The position numbers and the translations under genes were made by a program. The notes under the pieces are model-generated. The model was not told the DNA's origin and did not search any database. It saw nothing but the letters and a program-made list of their open reading frames with translations. Below, piece after piece: positions 62,179 to 64,000 of a stretch of DNA of 64,000 nucleotides (its first letter is position 1; every line of letters starts with the position of its first letter). Source of the DNA: Monarcha castaneiventris obscurior (lineage: Eukaryota > Chordata > Aves > Passeriformes > Monarchidae); NCBI GenBank assembly GCA_026261815.1, contig JAMPIT010000539.1:6030501-6094500 (forward strand), written 5' to 3'.

Positions 62179-63829
62179 AGTATAAGGTTATAAATATATT
62201 ACAAAATAGAAATAACTGCAATGAACCTAGCCAAATATTGCATAGGCATTATTAAAACAAGCCTTCTGTATACACATTCTGCAAATGGAACAGTCATGCA
62301 GAGATTTTTTTTTACATAACACAGAAGCCTCAAGTACATAAAATGATATGCACTTTTTAAAATTAGTATGTGCATGAATTTCATACAACTGAAATGAAAT
62401 ATTCTGCATAGCTCTAAACCTGTGTTGTATCAGTGCTGATCTATCCAGGTTTCTTGAAGACTCTTTGACAAAAGCATGAGGTTAAATTACTTTCAAAGGA
62501 GCGATCTTGATTGTTGCAGTGATTCCATCTATTCTAGCTAGGGAAACTGAAGAGCTTGGAAAAGTCAGACGCTTTCCAAGTCATAATTTTTCCCCTGTAT
62601 TTTAGCTCAAGAACATGGCCTTCATTGACTAGTAATTAAGAAAAGAAAAATTAGGCAACCTGGGATCTTAAAGTACTGATATTCATTAGCAGTAAGCTTT
62701 GCTAAACTCTAGCAACCTTGCCATATTTATTTTTCAGAGACTTTTAACACCTTTTATTCCATGGAAAACTACAACTTTTCCAGTTTTTTTAGATGGACAG
62801 ATCAGACACAATATTTAGGGAGGGGAAATCCCTCAAGATTAATTTAAAAACCTCCTAGAAACTTCATCTTAAGGGCTTCTCAGACACAGTGATGCCACTG
62901 AAGTCAGTAATGAAACCATTATCACACAACTCAATAAATCCATAATAAGCTCACCACCTAAAGAGTGTGGGTGGTTCTATCCCTCTTCCTTTAGTGAAGG
63001 GAAATGTCAGAACAAAAAAAAAAAACCAAACAAGCTACAGAGAACAGGAAAGAATGGTCAAAGTTATGGAACAACTCCCTCACAAAAAGGAACTAAATAG
63101 ATCAGACCCAGGTCTGGCAAATGGTACAGACATGGTTATTTAAGTTTCTAGATTATTATGTAATATAATAAAAAAAATATACTGACAAATACTGGGCAGT
63201 GTGGTGCAGCTACTGACAGAGAAGTCCCCTGAAACTTTCAAAATATATTGAAGTCTAATTATATATGGTAACAGAAAATTATATAAGCCTTGGGTCAAGT
63301 CTAAATTTGAGACTAGCAGATTTATAAGTATGTAATTTCTGTAATAATATGGATTTAAGAAGTAAATACCTCTGTGTTGGGAAGAATTATACAACAACAA
63401 TAACCTAAATAAAAGGAAGCTGTATTATGCTATTTTTAATATATTGTTTAATGTAATGAGATCCTTTTCCTGGCAGAAAAGCAGAGTATCCATCAAAGTA
63501 CAGTAGTAGCTGGCAAATGTGTACATCAATATCTAATTTCTCTAAGGAAAAAAATGTTGCATGTAACAAAATCTGTCTTTCTATGTTTCCTTTCAAACTG
63601 TTCTGAATTTTTGTACAGAATAAATAGGAATAGTAATGCAAGGAAATAACAGTGATGAACAAAACAGATGTTATGAGTCAGATCATCAGTTTGAATAAAT
63701 CAACACATTGGATAAAGCCAAGAAATAATTTGTACCATTCCATAATCACATCTCCATATCAAAGATGGCTCTCCATGAAGCTCCTGAAGGACAAAACTGG
63801 TACACAGAGCTGAGCAAAGGGACATCCAA
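62179..63829. other. Non-coding stretch, nothing recognised
   Basis: Very AT-rich DNA, with an A run of about 12 near 63015-63026. No repeat family, exon or structural RNA is recognised. Confidence 0.5.
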
Positions 63830-64000
63830 CAAGTACCAACCAAGGACTTGCAGGCAGCTTGGTCTGTGCCTGGTCCAGCCCAGGAAGCAGCCGGGGCTCC
63901 TCAGCCCTCCCCTCAGTGCTGTGAGCTCCAGCTCTCCTTGGACAGGCTGCACTTCAGCACATCAGCACAGCACTCCCTGCTCCTGCAGGCACAGCTGGGC
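63830..64000. other. GC-richer segment at the window edge
   Basis: G+C rises sharply over the last 170 bases (AAGCAGCCGGGGCTCCTCAG and onward), with many CAG/CTG words and a single clear CpG. It could be the start of an LTR, an exon or a conserved element that continues past the window. The open frame on the minus strand (63746-63952) has no recognisable feature. Confidence 0.3.

Noticed and set aside
1..64000. CRISPR array, bacterial operon or phage-type system
   Set aside because: The CR1 LINEs, LTRs, microsatellites and lack of long coding frames identify this as vertebrate nuclear DNA. No regularly spaced repeats were seen.

Overview
This window looks like non-coding nuclear DNA from a bird. 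The main evidence is several truncated CR1 LINE copies, recognised from the avian CR1 3' untranslated region and its octamer-like tail (ATTCTATGA-type units), together with retroviral LTRs of avian style. The sequence is AT-rich and strongly CpG-poor, apart from one LTR and a few small GC-richer patches. Turtles and crocodilians also carry CR1, so 'bird' is an inference. I could not narrow it to a species.

I recognise no protein-coding exon. The longest open frames (154, 147 and 130 codons) look like chance frames, or run through an LTR, low-complexity DNA or GC-richer DNA. The stretch is therefore either intergenic or part of a very large intron.

Layout. 1-13.6 kb: no recognisable element except short tandem repeats, notably a poly(A)/(AT)n tract at 7.94 kb. 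13.6 kb: a small CR1 3' end on the minus strand. 13.7-28.6 kb: mostly featureless, with an A/C-rich simple repeat at 24.7 kb, a GC-richer patch at 25.8 kb and a small local duplication at 26.3 kb. 28.65-29.0 kb: a CR1 3' fragment on the plus strand. 36.7-37.4 kb: an ERVL-like LTR followed by a likely primer-binding site and a short leader. 44.24-44.34 kb: a CR1 3' end with its upstream part inverted at a seamless breakpoint. 47.2-47.85 kb: an (ATT)n tract, an internally deleted CR1 mosaic that keeps pieces of reverse transcriptase, then a second CR1 3' fragment. 50.38-51.11 kb: an intact-looking CpG-rich solo LTR flanked by GTTA duplications. 53.1-53.4 kb: two tRNA-like SINE heads. 57.4 kb: a CR1 tail. 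57.9-58.8 kb: a CpG-richer patch with a good splice-donor-like site and a strong RFX X-box match. 60.5-61.6 kb: two perfect inverted repeats.

No system of cooperating genes is visible. The most useful observations concern retrotransposon biology (the CR1 inversion, the CR1 internal deletions and a possibly young LTR) and a candidate regulatory patch near 58 kb. All identifications come from reading the sequence and from family knowledge. No search was run.
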